Of a DNA stretch of 46,927 nucleotides, positions 10,101 through 18,040 are shown piece by piece. Source of the DNA: Methanosarcina spelaei (GTDB lineage: Archaea > Halobacteriota > Methanosarcinia > Methanosarcinales > Methanosarcinaceae); the NCBI RefSeq assembly GCF_002287235.1, contig NZ_LMVP01000068.1, forward strand, positions 1 to 46,927, read 5' to 3'. The notes beneath the pieces are model-generated. The model worked only from the letters and a program-made list of their open reading frames with translations. It was not told the DNA's origin and searched no databases. The position numbers and the translations under genes are program-made. Positions within the stretch are counted from its first letter, which is position 1; every line of letters begins with the position of its first letter.

Positions 10101-10193
10101 ACCGAGAATGCTCTGAGACGCAAAAATAACAACCGAAATAAGAAGAGCAAAGATGATATAGATAATAACAAGGATCTTTCTACTAACGTTCAT
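7077..10193 (-). CDS. Hybrid sensor histidine kinase with two receiver domains
   Basis: A 1038-residue membrane sensor. In order: TM1 (about 8-28), an extracytoplasmic Cache-like sensor region (about 30-283), TM2 (about 285-305), HAMP (about 306-360), PAS (about 370-480, GMKMDDVAGRRYQDLY), and HisKA with phospho-His 507 in NVSHELRTPLNS. The HATPase follows (NLVSNAIKFT, DTGIGIS, GTGLGLALVKK), then receiver 1 (Asp 829) and receiver 2 (Asp 951). The sensor region contains four near-identical ASTLN units from a 15-bp DNA repeat. The HAMP and PAS calls rest on position and pattern. It is followed by an overlapping single receiver gene and converges with an Msr regulator. The stimulus is unknown. 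Confidence 0.93.
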   Translation of the reverse strand: MNVSRKILVIIYIIFALLISVVIFASQSILGSSFSDLQEKEATDNIEKVENMIDFQVLQLEKINSALSSRDDVRSLMLNQYPQNFDKTAFGDIFSINECDFIFLVNNSGYVVYSETPGLEPSTNASTLNASTLNASTLNAPTLLEVHQIINDGSFLCKGVQTSLNGLFLLENSPVIISIQPVLSAPDNKESSGTIILGKYLDSSFIEAVQESTGSSFTLCSFNNSSSDVRQAFFENSAPNFKYTVTGEHVTCYSVLEDLSGSPAIVIQTDADSSIYAEGQKALRYTVFFLLFAGLMIGASCKFLLDREVASRIVRIDNFVKKVRMNENFSERFYMDGDDELSRLSEGINQTLDRLRTTSDKFKAQEHEKKLILDSLSELVVFMDSELKIIWLNKAALDHMGMKMDDVAGRRYQDLYILYKENPGKSPVLKVLESGNEEFGEAVTQDGKVWTVTSVPVKDEGGRITGVLKTGLDITAHRRSEEKLIQAKLEAEKANSAKSEFLANVSHELRTPLNSIIGFSDILLEKVFGELNEKQFRYVNNISTSGKNLLSLINDILDLSKVEAGKMELHYSEFSVNSIFEEVKTVFSPLIQVKSLEVTFNVESGSTMLEADRGRLIQILYNLVSNAIKFTPNGGKVSIYYKESGNRALISVIDTGIGISAEDQVKLFQPFTQLDASSTKQYCGTGLGLALVKKIVNLHQGDIWVESDPGKGSNFTFSLPLRKPLEFRKASEIGIKDVIIEFETNKAASFSINESAENSQEEVELPEICLPEKGDSKQELVLIVDDDKSSSELLSIILKDAGYGVALLYSGKKVLEAAKKLKPDVITLDVFLPDTNGWLVLRQLKNDPCTASIPVLIISMTNNNELGITLGATYSFAKPINRIELVNSLREITQKFRFEYPKVLIVDDDENTIELLSSMIEPEGFKAIKAHSGKEGLQKLFSEQPDILILDLIMPEVSGFDVISSMRADVRTKDIPLIVCTSGELTEKNLEELNSELQEHLISILKKGNFGRKELINKIKQLSMLKRRNDEKNPDCRR
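9765..9824. repeat. 15-bp in-frame tandem repeat in the kinase sensor domain
   Basis: Four 15-bp units at 9765, 9780, 9795 and 9810. The last three are identical (AAGAGTGGAGGCATT on the plus strand); the first differs by a small GG/GA shift. They encode repeated ASTLN residues in the extracytoplasmic domain, a likely flexible and length-variable loop. Confidence 0.93.
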
Positions 10194-10739
10194 ACTTTAA
10201 TCTCGGTGCTGAGCTTCGGGTTAATTAAGCCTGGAAATAGATTATAGTTAAGACCTGGGTTAGAGTTTGCAGGGAAGTTTACAAGAGAATATTGACAGAT
10301 GAAATTAAATTGGAATCTATATAAAAGTTTTCTATATGCATAAATAGCAGAATATCAGTTTAAAGTCAAAATAAATAAACAATAAAGCTTAATCTGTCAA
10401 TTAATAAAGGTTCTATATAAAAAAAAGACTCAAAAGTTGAACATTAGTAAAATAATACCAATTTGAGAATTCTTACGCTATTTGGTTGATAATATATATT
10501 AAGAATGAGGGTCGTGTCCCTCAATTATAGATTAATTCTGAAAAGACGAGTGCATATAATGCATTTGATGAATATAATCGGAGATTCTCTCAACTTCGGT
10601 TTTCAATGATTCGAACCCACAACCAGAATGAGATAAAACATATTAATGTAAAACGAAGAAAAAAACAAAATTCGCTTATGTTTGCTGTCCTAATTGAGGT
10701 TGTAACTTTTATCGTAAATCACACTCTTTGTAATTTTGA
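10194..10739. other. Intergenic region between ATPase end and kinase start
   Basis: About 550 AT-rich bases upstream of the kinase and downstream of the ATPase, both on the minus strand. The kinase promoter and the ATPase terminator must lie here, but I could not pick either with confidence. The plus-strand frame at 10606-10989 mostly overlaps the ATPase gene in antisense and shows no family motif. Confidence 0.5.
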
Positions 10740-13589
10740 TTACCATTTAAGGTATCTGATTGCCCAGCTTACATTCCTTCTCAAGAGATATTTCCTCAAC
10801 TCATCGATTCCGAGCAATAAAATTGCAAAAGGAACAGCAATCAGTAAATATTTAAGATCGAGGGGAGAGGTATTAAAAATGAGATTCGCAATCGGATTCC
10901 AAATAATTAATGCGAGAATCAGGAGCTCACTTACAATCCCTACCAGAACCGCACGATTACTAAATAAACCCATTGAGAAGACTGACTGATACCGAGTTCG
11001 GGAAGCAAAAACATTAGCAATCTGGCATATAACTACTGCTGAAAAGAAAGCGGTTATTGACTGCATGTAAAGGGGGTTGTTGTTTGCAAGTTGCTCGCCA
11101 AAGCTCCATCCTCCTTCATAGAGTACGGCAAAATAGCAGAAGAAGCCTGCAATAGCTTCTACAGGGCCCTTTACTGCGTAAGCTGTAAGGAGCAGAGGAG
11201 GAGTCAACAATTTTTCTTCTCTCGCCCTAGGAGGTCTTTTCATAATATCTCCTTCCCCTTTTTCTTTTCCCAGAGCAATCGCAGGCAACATATCCGTACC
11301 CAGATCGATTGCCAGGATAAGCTGTACAGGCATGGGAAGTGGAAGAGCAAAAAGGACGAAGGCTATGAAAGGCAAAATTTCAGGAATATTGCTGGCAAGG
11401 ATGTATACAATGAATTTTTTAATATTATCAAAAACCGTCCTGCCCTCTTCTACAGCATTCACAATCGTAGCAAAATTATCATCAAGGAGTACCATATCTG
11501 CAGCTTCACGCGCCACATCCGTGCCACTGCCCATAGCAACTCCCATATCTGCATTTTTAATTGCAGGAGCATCATTGACCCCATCTCCTGTCATGGTAAC
11601 AATCTCCCCCTGGGCCTGGAAGAGCTGTACGATTTTTAGTTTCTGTACTGGAGAAGTACGAGCAAATACAATGCTTGGGTTTTTCAATCTTGAAGCAAGA
11701 TCAGCGCTTGAGAGTGTTGCCAGTTCGTCTCCGGTAATAATCTCAAGGTTTCCAGCATTTGCAAGTCCTACATCCTTTGCTATTGATTCTGCAGTGACCG
11801 GGTGATCACCTGTGATCATGACAACTTTGATCCCGGCATCATGACATCTTGCAATAGCCTCTCTGGCTTCGGGCCTCGGAGGATCTACAATTCCTATGAA
11901 CCCCAGAAAAATAAAGTCCCCTGTATACTCTTTTTGTTCATCTCCCTGCCTGTATGCAAGGGCAATTATACGCTCTCCCTTTTCTGCAAGTCTCAGGTGC
12001 CGGGCAAGAAGCTCTTTCTGCTCAACTTCACCCAGTTTCTTGATTCCTTTTGAAGCCAGGGCTGAACTGCACATTTTCACAACTACTTCCGGAGCACCCT
12101 TGAGATAAACTTCGAGTTTTCCTTCAGGAGTACGGCAGATAACTTCCATTCTTTTCGTAAGCGAATCAAAAGGAAATTCTTCCAGCCTTGGATAATCATT
12201 CTTGAGATTTCTTATATCTTCCAGGCTATTTGCGAAAACGAGAAGGGCTCCTTCTGTAGGGTCACCGGTATATCCAGGAGCAGAATCGCGAAGTTTTGCA
12301 TTATTACAGAGCCCTGCAACTCTTATGAAAACAGATGGCAACTTTTCAGGGTCCCAGACAGGCTTTTCCAGAGCACAAAACCCTTCAGGACCTGAGTCTG
12401 AAAGTTTTTCCACAACAGCTTTGTTTGCGCTTTCTTCGGGCTCTTTCTCTGTAATTGTTTTTTTAGTGCTTGCAGGATTTTCGAGAACGAGACATTCAAA
12501 ACCGATCATTATAGAATTTACTGCCATCTTATTCTGAGTCAGAGTACCGGTCTTATCTGTACAGATAACCGTTGTCGAGCCCAGAGTTTCCACGGACTCA
12601 AGCTGCTTTATAAGGGCATTCCGCGAGGCCATTCGCTTGGAAGCAAGGCTAAGTGCAAGAGTGACTGTGGGCAAAAGCCCTTCTGGCACATTGGCAACAA
12701 TAATTCCAATCGCAAAGAGCAGGCTTGCAAGAAAAACATCCTGAAGAAAAAAAGCAAGTATAAAGAAAACTATTCCAAGGGAAATCGCAATTGTAGATAT
12801 GACTTTTATGAAATAATTTATTTCTCTCCGAATGGGAGTGTCCACGCCTGAAGTCTGTTGTGTGAGTGTTGCGAGGCTTCCTATCTGAGTATCCTGTCCC
12901 GTAGCGAAGATGACAGCTTTTCCATTCCCGCTCTGTACCAGAGTCCCTGAAAAAACCATGTTCCTGCACTCCAGCATATTTGGATGAGTGCATTCAAGGG
13001 ACCGAAGCTGAGGCTCGGATTCACCGGTAATAGCCGAGTTATCCACTTTGAGAGCATTGGTTTCAATCAAACGCCCATCAGCAGGGACCTTATCCCCTTC
13101 ATCAAGAAGGACGACGTCCCCTACGACAAGTTCCGATGCCAGAACATCCCTTACCTTTCCATCCCTTAGGGCCCTGGCATGAGGCGGAAGAAGCTGCCGA
13201 AAGCTTTCCATTGTTTTTTCAGCCTGGTACTCCTGTATAAACGTAAAGGTCCCATTGATGACGACGACGCCTAAAAGGGCAATTCCTATATACAGGTTTC
13301 CCTGCCCGGGGTCAAGATATTCTCCTATGAAAGAGAGAATAGATCCCACAGTTAACAGAATAGAGAATAAATTCCGGAATTGTCTGAGATACTTCTTTAT
13401 TATGCTCTCTTTTCCTGTTTCTTTGAGAATATTGGCTCCACACTCTTTGAGCCGATTAGCAGCTTCCTGCTCGCTGAGTCCGTTTTCATCAACGTTTAGT
13501 TTTTGAAGAAATTCCGAAATTGAAATACTATGTTCGTTCCCCTGGGGAGAACACATCTTGTCGTTACCGCTAGTTAGATTCTTCCCCAT
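10740..13589 (-). CDS. P-type cation ATPase, Na,K-ATPase-like (P2C class)
   Basis: A 949-residue ion pump. It has the cation ATPase N-terminal domain, the actuator loop ITGES, phospho-Asp 345 in CTDKTGTLTQNKMA, the hinge GDGVNDAPAIKNADMGVAMG, and about ten membrane spans. TM4 reads VANVPEGLLPTVTLALSLAS, TM5 SNIPEILPF, TM6 IDLGTDMLPAIALG with GDIMKRPPR after it, and the end DELRKYLLRR; these are hallmarks of Na,K/H,K-ATPases rather than SERCA. The TM5 Ser before NIPE fits Na,K-type and not H,K-type, where Lys is found. The start at 13589 was chosen because AAGGGGAT lies five bases upstream; the frame itself extends to 13673. No beta-subunit gene is adjacent. Confidence 0.92.
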   Translation of the reverse strand: MGKNLTSGNDKMCSPQGNEHSISISEFLQKLNVDENGLSEQEAANRLKECGANILKETGKESIIKKYLRQFRNLFSILLTVGSILSFIGEYLDPGQGNLYIGIALLGVVVINGTFTFIQEYQAEKTMESFRQLLPPHARALRDGKVRDVLASELVVGDVVLLDEGDKVPADGRLIETNALKVDNSAITGESEPQLRSLECTHPNMLECRNMVFSGTLVQSGNGKAVIFATGQDTQIGSLATLTQQTSGVDTPIRREINYFIKVISTIAISLGIVFFILAFFLQDVFLASLLFAIGIIVANVPEGLLPTVTLALSLASKRMASRNALIKQLESVETLGSTTVICTDKTGTLTQNKMAVNSIMIGFECLVLENPASTKKTITEKEPEESANKAVVEKLSDSGPEGFCALEKPVWDPEKLPSVFIRVAGLCNNAKLRDSAPGYTGDPTEGALLVFANSLEDIRNLKNDYPRLEEFPFDSLTKRMEVICRTPEGKLEVYLKGAPEVVVKMCSSALASKGIKKLGEVEQKELLARHLRLAEKGERIIALAYRQGDEQKEYTGDFIFLGFIGIVDPPRPEAREAIARCHDAGIKVVMITGDHPVTAESIAKDVGLANAGNLEIITGDELATLSSADLASRLKNPSIVFARTSPVQKLKIVQLFQAQGEIVTMTGDGVNDAPAIKNADMGVAMGSGTDVAREAADMVLLDDNFATIVNAVEEGRTVFDNIKKFIVYILASNIPEILPFIAFVLFALPLPMPVQLILAIDLGTDMLPAIALGKEKGEGDIMKRPPRAREEKLLTPPLLLTAYAVKGPVEAIAGFFCYFAVLYEGGWSFGEQLANNNPLYMQSITAFFSAVVICQIANVFASRTRYQSVFSMGLFSNRAVLVGIVSELLILALIIWNPIANLIFNTSPLDLKYLLIAVPFAILLLGIDELRKYLLRRNVSWAIRYLKW

Positions 13590-13878
13590 TGAATCCCCTT
13601 TGTTATTTAATGCAATAAAAGAATAAGAAACATAAGAATAAGAAGCTTGACATAGATTCCAAAAACATCTCAAAATCCAAAGTTAGAGAGATAGCAAAGA
13701 AAAAGAGTAAATAAAGTAGAGAGAATTACATTAAATTCATTACCAGATCAGACCTGATTCATTAACGGAGTAGAGTGAAAAAGTGGAGAATTCTATTAAT
13801 ATAAAAGCTGAACAATTCGGTCAAAATTTATGACCTTGTTTATTAAAAATATGGCAAAAAAATATTCTTGACAAATAG

Positions 13879-13888
13879 CTTTTATAAG
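13879..13888 (+). promoter_or_regulatory. Candidate TATA box of mtaA
   Basis: CTTTTATAAG is the best archaeal TATA-like element upstream of mtaA. With the usual spacing of about 25 bases, transcription would start near 13910-13915, leaving a leader of about 250 nt. Long leaders are a known feature of Methanosarcina methanol genes. The call is positional only. Confidence 0.45.
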
Positions 13889-13958
13889 TTGTTAACTAAA
13901 AAAATGCCCGTACTCTAATGTAATCAAAGGAGCCTGAGAATTATTTTTAGTACCCTGC

Positions 13959-13987
13959 TTTCCATCTCTGCTCGGGCGCGATGGAAA
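13959..13987 (+). promoter_or_regulatory. Hairpin in the mtaA leader
   Basis: Perfect 8-bp inverted repeat TTTCCATC / GATGGAAA (13959-13966 with 13980-13987) around a GC-rich 13-base loop, inside the predicted mtaA leader. A second, weaker hairpin (ACCTTT / AAAGGT, 14078-14096) lies closer to the start codon. They may be RNA structures or DNA operator sites; the sequence alone cannot decide. Confidence 0.4.
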
Positions 13988-14166
13988 AGGAGATTCAATT
14001 TATTGTTGATTTCCCAGGCAAAACCTATGATTTTGACTACGTTTCGAAACTTTGGATTTTCCATTCCGAGACGTAAAACCTTTTGGCCTTAAAGGTCTAA
14101 ACAATAATATTGTCAAGTAGGCAATAAAATCCTAATAAAATAAAGAAATTTAAAAAAGGTATGACC

Positions 14167-15186
14167 ATGAGCGAGTTTACACTCAAAACGAGACTCTTAG
14201 CTGCCCTTGAAGGCAAGCCCGTTGACAAAGTACCTGTTTGCTCCGTAACCCAGACAGGGATCGTAGAACTTATGGACGAAGTTGGAGCTGCCTGGCCTGA
14301 AGCTCACACCAATCCTGAACTTATGGCAAAACTGGCAATCGCCAATTATGAACTTAGTGGACTTGAGGCTGTAAGGCTTCCCTACTGTCTGACAGTGCTT
14401 GTTGAAGCAATGGGCTGTCAAATCAATATGGGTACCAAAAACAGGCAGCCTTCTGTCATAGAACACCCATATCCAAAAAGCCTTGACGGCGCAGCCATCC
14501 CAGCAGACCTTCTGCAGAAAGGCAGAATTCCAGTCGTACTTGAAGCCATTAAGATTGTCAGGGAGAAAGTAGGTCCTGACGTGCCAATAATCGGAGGTAT
14601 GGAAGGCCCGATTACAGTTGCCTCCGACCTGATAAGTGTAAAATCCTTCATGAAATGGTCCATTAAGAAGACTGATCTCTTTGAACAGGCTCTTGATCTT
14701 GCCACAGAAGCTGCAATCGCTTACGCAAATGCGATGGTTGAAGCCGGTGCAGATGTTATCGCAATTGCAGACCCTGTCGCTTCCCCTGATCTCATGAGCC
14801 CTGACACATTTAAACAGTTCCTCCAGTCAAGGTTACAGAAGTTCTCCTCCAGTGTTAACTCCGTGACCGTACTCCACATCTGTGGTAAAGTTAACGCGAT
14901 CCTCAGCGACATGGCAGACTGTGGTTTCGAAGGCCTCAGCGTAGAAGAAAAGATCGGTAACGCAATTGAAGGAAAGAAGATAATTGGAGACAGGGCAAGA
15001 TTAGTAGGAAACGTTTCCAGTCCTTTCACTCTGCTGCCCGGACCTATTGACAAGATAAAAGCTGAAGCAAAAGTAGCTCTTGAAGGCGGAATCGATGTAC
15101 TTGCACCAGGCTGTGGTATTGCACCCATGACTCCTCTTGAAAACATCAAAGCAATGGTTGCAGCAAGAGACGAGTACTACGCCTGA
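14167..15186 (+). CDS. mtaA: Methylcobamide:coenzyme M methyltransferase MtaA
   Basis: Transfers the methyl group from methyl-Co(III) MtaC to coenzyme M in methanol-dependent methanogenesis. It is a uroporphyrinogen-decarboxylase-fold zinc enzyme. The zinc ligands are visible as His237 and Cys239 (LHICGK) and Cys316 (APGCGIAP). With the start at 14167 these numbers coincide exactly with the published M. barkeri MtaA residues and give the usual 339 residues, so I prefer this ATG over the one six bases upstream (14161). AGGT lies six bases ahead of it. The methylamine-specific paralog MtbA is the main alternative; the linked mtaCB and activase genes favour MtaA. Confidence 0.93.
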   Translation: MSEFTLKTRLLAALEGKPVDKVPVCSVTQTGIVELMDEVGAAWPEAHTNPELMAKLAIANYELSGLEAVRLPYCLTVLVEAMGCQINMGTKNRQPSVIEHPYPKSLDGAAIPADLLQKGRIPVVLEAIKIVREKVGPDVPIIGGMEGPITVASDLISVKSFMKWSIKKTDLFEQALDLATEAAIAYANAMVEAGADVIAIADPVASPDLMSPDTFKQFLQSRLQKFSSSVNSVTVLHICGKVNAILSDMADCGFEGLSVEEKIGNAIEGKKIIGDRARLVGNVSSPFTLLPGPIDKIKAEAKVALEGGIDVLAPGCGIAPMTPLENIKAMVAARDEYYA

Positions 15187-15513
15187 AAAGGCACAAAAAT
15201 TTCTTTATTTTTTTAAGGACACGTTCCAGATATCTAAAATACTATATATCTAAAATTTTAGATTTCCTGGAATTGTGTTTTACAATATATTTTTTTAATT
15301 TTGTCATGTGGAGTGAAAACTCTAAAGCCAGGCTCTGAAAAGCTATGGGCTTTGAAAGGCTATGAACTGAAGAAAGTCATCCTGAACAAACAATTCAGTA
15401 TAAATAGCTTTAGATCTTATTCAACATAATACTTATCTAAATATATTAAACTCAGAATATGTCTAAAACAGACAGAATAACAGATCTCAAACTTTTTTGG
15501 AGGAGGTTAAGGT
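15187..15513. other. mtaA-activase intergenic region
   Basis: 327 bases holding the mtaA terminator and a candidate TATA element (TATAAATAG, 15399-15407) about 110 bases before the activase start. No gene is seen. Confidence 0.55.
15200..15214 (+). terminator. T-rich terminator after mtaA
   Basis: A T-tract (TTTCTTTATTTTTTT) starts 14 bases after the mtaA stop. Archaeal RNA polymerase terminates at such U-rich tracts without needing a strong hairpin. It suggests that mtaA and the activase gene are at least partly separate transcripts. Confidence 0.6.
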
Positions 15514-17133
15514 ATGAGAACAGGAGTTGCAATTGACCTCGGAACCAGCGGTTTTAGGGCCCAGAAAATTGACCTGGAGACCGGGGAGATTAAAAAAACC
15601 GTCATAACACTGAGAAATCCCCTACCCGGAGCAAACGTAATGGATCATCTCGATTTTGCAATCCATTACGGGCTTGACAAAGCTCACGGTCTTTCGGCAA
15701 CTGCGGTAAAAAATATTCTTGCTGAACTTGGAGTGAAACTGGCAGAAATGGAAAAATTTTCAATTTGCGGAAATCCAATTCAACTTTCCATCTTCCAGGG
15801 TATTCCAATCGACGACCTGGCATATGCCGGAGAGCGTAAAAAGCAAAAATATCATATAGAAGAGCAAAACAGGGATGCCCGCATAGTACCCCTGGCCGAA
15901 ATAGAAGGATTTGAAGAAGCTACAAATTGCAAACTATTTGTGCCCCCGTCAATCAAACACGAAGTCGGAGCCGATGCTCTTGCTCTTATTGTAAAAGCTG
16001 GCATGATTGAGAGTAATGAGATCGCAATTGCAACGGATTACGGCACAAATGCCGAAATGGCTCTTAAAGCAAACGGTATTATATATACAGGCTCGGCTGC
16101 TGCAGGTCCTGCTCTTGAAGGTCAGGAGATAGAGTGCGGGTCCATTGCTTCCCCTCACACCATCTGTGATGTGGAGTTTGAGGGAAATAACCTGCGCTGC
16201 TATGTACTCGATCGGGACATGAATACCATCAAGGGAGACCTTGTAAATCCTAAAACAGGGGAAGTAGTGGAAAAAGGTGAGATCACCGCAAAAGGCATTA
16301 CAGGCACTGGAGTTATTGCCCTTATAGAAACAGCTATGAGAAATAAACTAATTGTGCTGCCAAAAATTCAGACCCCTGATGGCATTATTCACCTTCAGGA
16401 CGGGGTAATATTTACTAATAAAGACCTTATCGCAGCAGGAAGGGCCATAGGAGCACTCCGGGCCGGGCATATTACTCTCTGTGCAGCTGCAGGCATAGAC
16501 ATGGAAGAACTACAGATCGCTCACATGTCAGGCGCTGCAGGCACTTATATGGACGCTGCAAAAGCCCATAAAGTGGGAATGATCCCTTATAATGCGAGTT
16601 ATGTTTCCCAGATAGGAAATACTTCTTTGATCGTTGCCAGGGAAATCCTGCTTTCCGAAGACAGGCTCTGGGAACTGCAGGCAATTGCAAAGGAAATTGT
16701 GGGCACTCATGTAATGTTTGCAACTTCCGAAGCTTTTAAAGAAGCTTATTTGCTGGAACTTGCTTACTGGAACGAAGGCATGGCTTTCAAGATGCTCCAG
16801 AAATTCCTGAAAAAGAAAAAACTGCCCATGATTGGTGAACCTTCCTCTATTCTCAAAATTGACCGCCAGGTTGAAAGAGATATTCCCGAACTCGGAGAAG
16901 AAGGGCTTGAAGTGCTTGAAAAAGTCGGAACTTACCTTACAATGGTAATTGAGGATTGTGAAGGCTGTCATAAGTGCGTAAAAGTCTGCCCTAACGGAGC
17001 CCTAAGAATGGATGACAAGGGAACTGTAAAAATAAGGACTGATCTCTGTGATGGTGCAAATTGCCAGCGTTGCCTGCACGCCTGTCCTGATGATAGATTT
17101 AAGTGGGAAAACCTTACCGTGGCAGGAGTATAA
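15514..17133 (+). CDS. RamA-family corrinoid-protein reductive activase
   Basis: ATP-dependent iron-sulfur activase that would reduce inactive Co(II) corrinoid on MtaC back to Co(I). The N-terminal AIDLGTSGFRAQ is an ASKHA-type phosphate loop, and the central part matches the DUF4445/RACo-like ATPase fold (ATDYGTNAEMAL, MSGAAGTYMDAAKA). The C-terminal domain carries two 4Fe-4S sites: Cys482, 485, 488, 492 and Cys512, 517, 520, 524. Its 539 residues match the length of RamA, which activates methylamine corrinoid proteins. The position directly after mtaA points to the methanol system, where a methyltransferase-activating protein (MAP) is known biochemically. A strong GGAGG lies before the ATG. 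Confidence 0.9.
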   Translation: MRTGVAIDLGTSGFRAQKIDLETGEIKKTVITLRNPLPGANVMDHLDFAIHYGLDKAHGLSATAVKNILAELGVKLAEMEKFSICGNPIQLSIFQGIPIDDLAYAGERKKQKYHIEEQNRDARIVPLAEIEGFEEATNCKLFVPPSIKHEVGADALALIVKAGMIESNEIAIATDYGTNAEMALKANGIIYTGSAAAGPALEGQEIECGSIASPHTICDVEFEGNNLRCYVLDRDMNTIKGDLVNPKTGEVVEKGEITAKGITGTGVIALIETAMRNKLIVLPKIQTPDGIIHLQDGVIFTNKDLIAAGRAIGALRAGHITLCAAAGIDMEELQIAHMSGAAGTYMDAAKAHKVGMIPYNASYVSQIGNTSLIVAREILLSEDRLWELQAIAKEIVGTHVMFATSEAFKEAYLLELAYWNEGMAFKMLQKFLKKKKLPMIGEPSSILKIDRQVERDIPELGEEGLEVLEKVGTYLTMVIEDCEGCHKCVKVCPNGALRMDDKGTVKIRTDLCDGANCQRCLHACPDDRFKWENLTVAGV

Positions 17134-17515
17134 CAGAAAGCAAAGAAATTAATAACGAGAGTGGACAGCCCGTAAACTGAAGTTTGCGGACTTTCTGCCT
17201 CATGTTCAAGAGTGCAATTCAGAACTGGGGATATCCAAATGGGATGTCCATTATTCAAGATAAATATCCAGTCAGGTCTGAGACCCTGAGTGAGTTTTCG
17301 GATAATATTGCAACTATTGTGTTTTCAGCGTTTGTGTTTGCAGCGTATTTTATATATTTTAGTTTTGTTTTAATTTTTCTTATTTTTAATTCTCTATTTT
17401 GGCTTTCTGAGCTCATGCTCGAGTATTGACATACCACCAGTTTGGAGTTCTCCTTTTCAACACTTTTCTAACAGTTGAGAGTGTTTGATCCAGATTTATG
17501 GATTTTAGAGGTAAT

Positions 17516-17603
17516 TAAGTGCTTTAGTTTCCAGTATTAAGTGCTTTAGTTTCCAGTATTAAGTGCTTTAGTTTCCAGTATTAAGTGCTTTAGTTTCCAG
17601 TAT
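17516..17603. repeat. 22-bp tandem repeat, 4 perfect copies
   Basis: Four identical 22-bp units start at 17516, 17538, 17560 and 17582 and contain AAGTGCTTTAGTTTCCAG. The last copy abuts the 17-bp inverted repeat at 17602. Confidence 0.97.
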
Positions 17604-17663
17604 TAAGGCAAAATTTGGAGATACACCAAATAATATTTGATAGATACCAAATTTTGCCTTAAT
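17602..17663. repeat. Perfect 17-bp inverted repeat with 28-bp spacer
   Basis: ATTAAGGCAAAATTTGG (17602-17618) is exactly complementary to 17647-17663. The spacer carries a CACCAAAT motif, and an ATACCAAA motif overlaps the right arm. It lies about 380 bp upstream of the G3E GTPase start. It could be an RNA hairpin, an operator pair or a small mobile-element remnant. Confidence 0.85.
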
Positions 17664-17826
17664 AAACAGGATAATAAACAAACTGAGCAAACATTAATAA
17701 AACGAAAGAAAATGAATATAACAGTCAAAAAACAAAAATCGACAAATAGATTCCTGTGATATCTTAGAATCCGTAAAACTCAGTAAATTTGGGAATATAA
17801 AAAAGATATGGATGACAATAATTTGG

Positions 17827-17902
17827 ACATATACCAAAATTTAGTAATGGAAATGATAAATAGGATAAATAGGCCATCAAAAAAGTTTTCACATATACCA
17901 AA
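17827..17902 (+). promoter_or_regulatory. Two identical ACATATACCAAA boxes upstream of the G3E GTPase
   Basis: The 12-mer ACATATACCAAA occurs at 17827-17838 and 17891-17902. Related ACACCAAA and ATACCAAA motifs lie at about 17621-17630 and 17644-17651. Repeated boxes 64 bp apart upstream of one gene look like regulator sites. The regulator is not known. Confidence 0.35.
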
Positions 17903-18040
17903 TTAGGGGTAAAAAGATATACTATGAGAGTAAAGAAGTTAAAGTCTAAATTTCGTGATTAGAAAAATCGTGGAGATTTAAGGTTCCTATCTAAAGATAG
18001 AAAAAACCATAAGTAAAAATGGAAGAGAAGAGGACAAAAA

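Larger units (their letters stand above)
13590..14166. other. Divergent intergenic region and mtaA leader
   Basis: Divergent promoters for the ATPase (minus) and mtaA (plus). The TATA-like box at 13881 predicts an mtaA leader of about 250 nt that contains two hairpins, listed separately. No gene is seen. Confidence 0.6.
17134..18040. other. Intergenic region upstream of the first G3E GTPase
   Basis: About 900 AT-rich bases. It contains the 4 x 22 bp repeat, a 17-bp inverted repeat and recurring ATACCAAA motifs, all listed separately. The 81-codon plus frame at 17184-17429 could encode a small protein with one hydrophobic segment, but it shows no family match and no clear ribosome-binding site, so I do not call it. 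Confidence 0.55.

Noticed and set aside
10606-10989. 127-codon plus-strand gene
   Set aside because: It overlaps the end of the P-type ATPase in antisense for most of its length and shows no motif.
17184-17429. Small membrane protein of 81 residues after the activase
   Set aside because: One hydrophobic stretch arises from a T-rich sequence; no ribosome-binding site or known relative. Kept only as a note.
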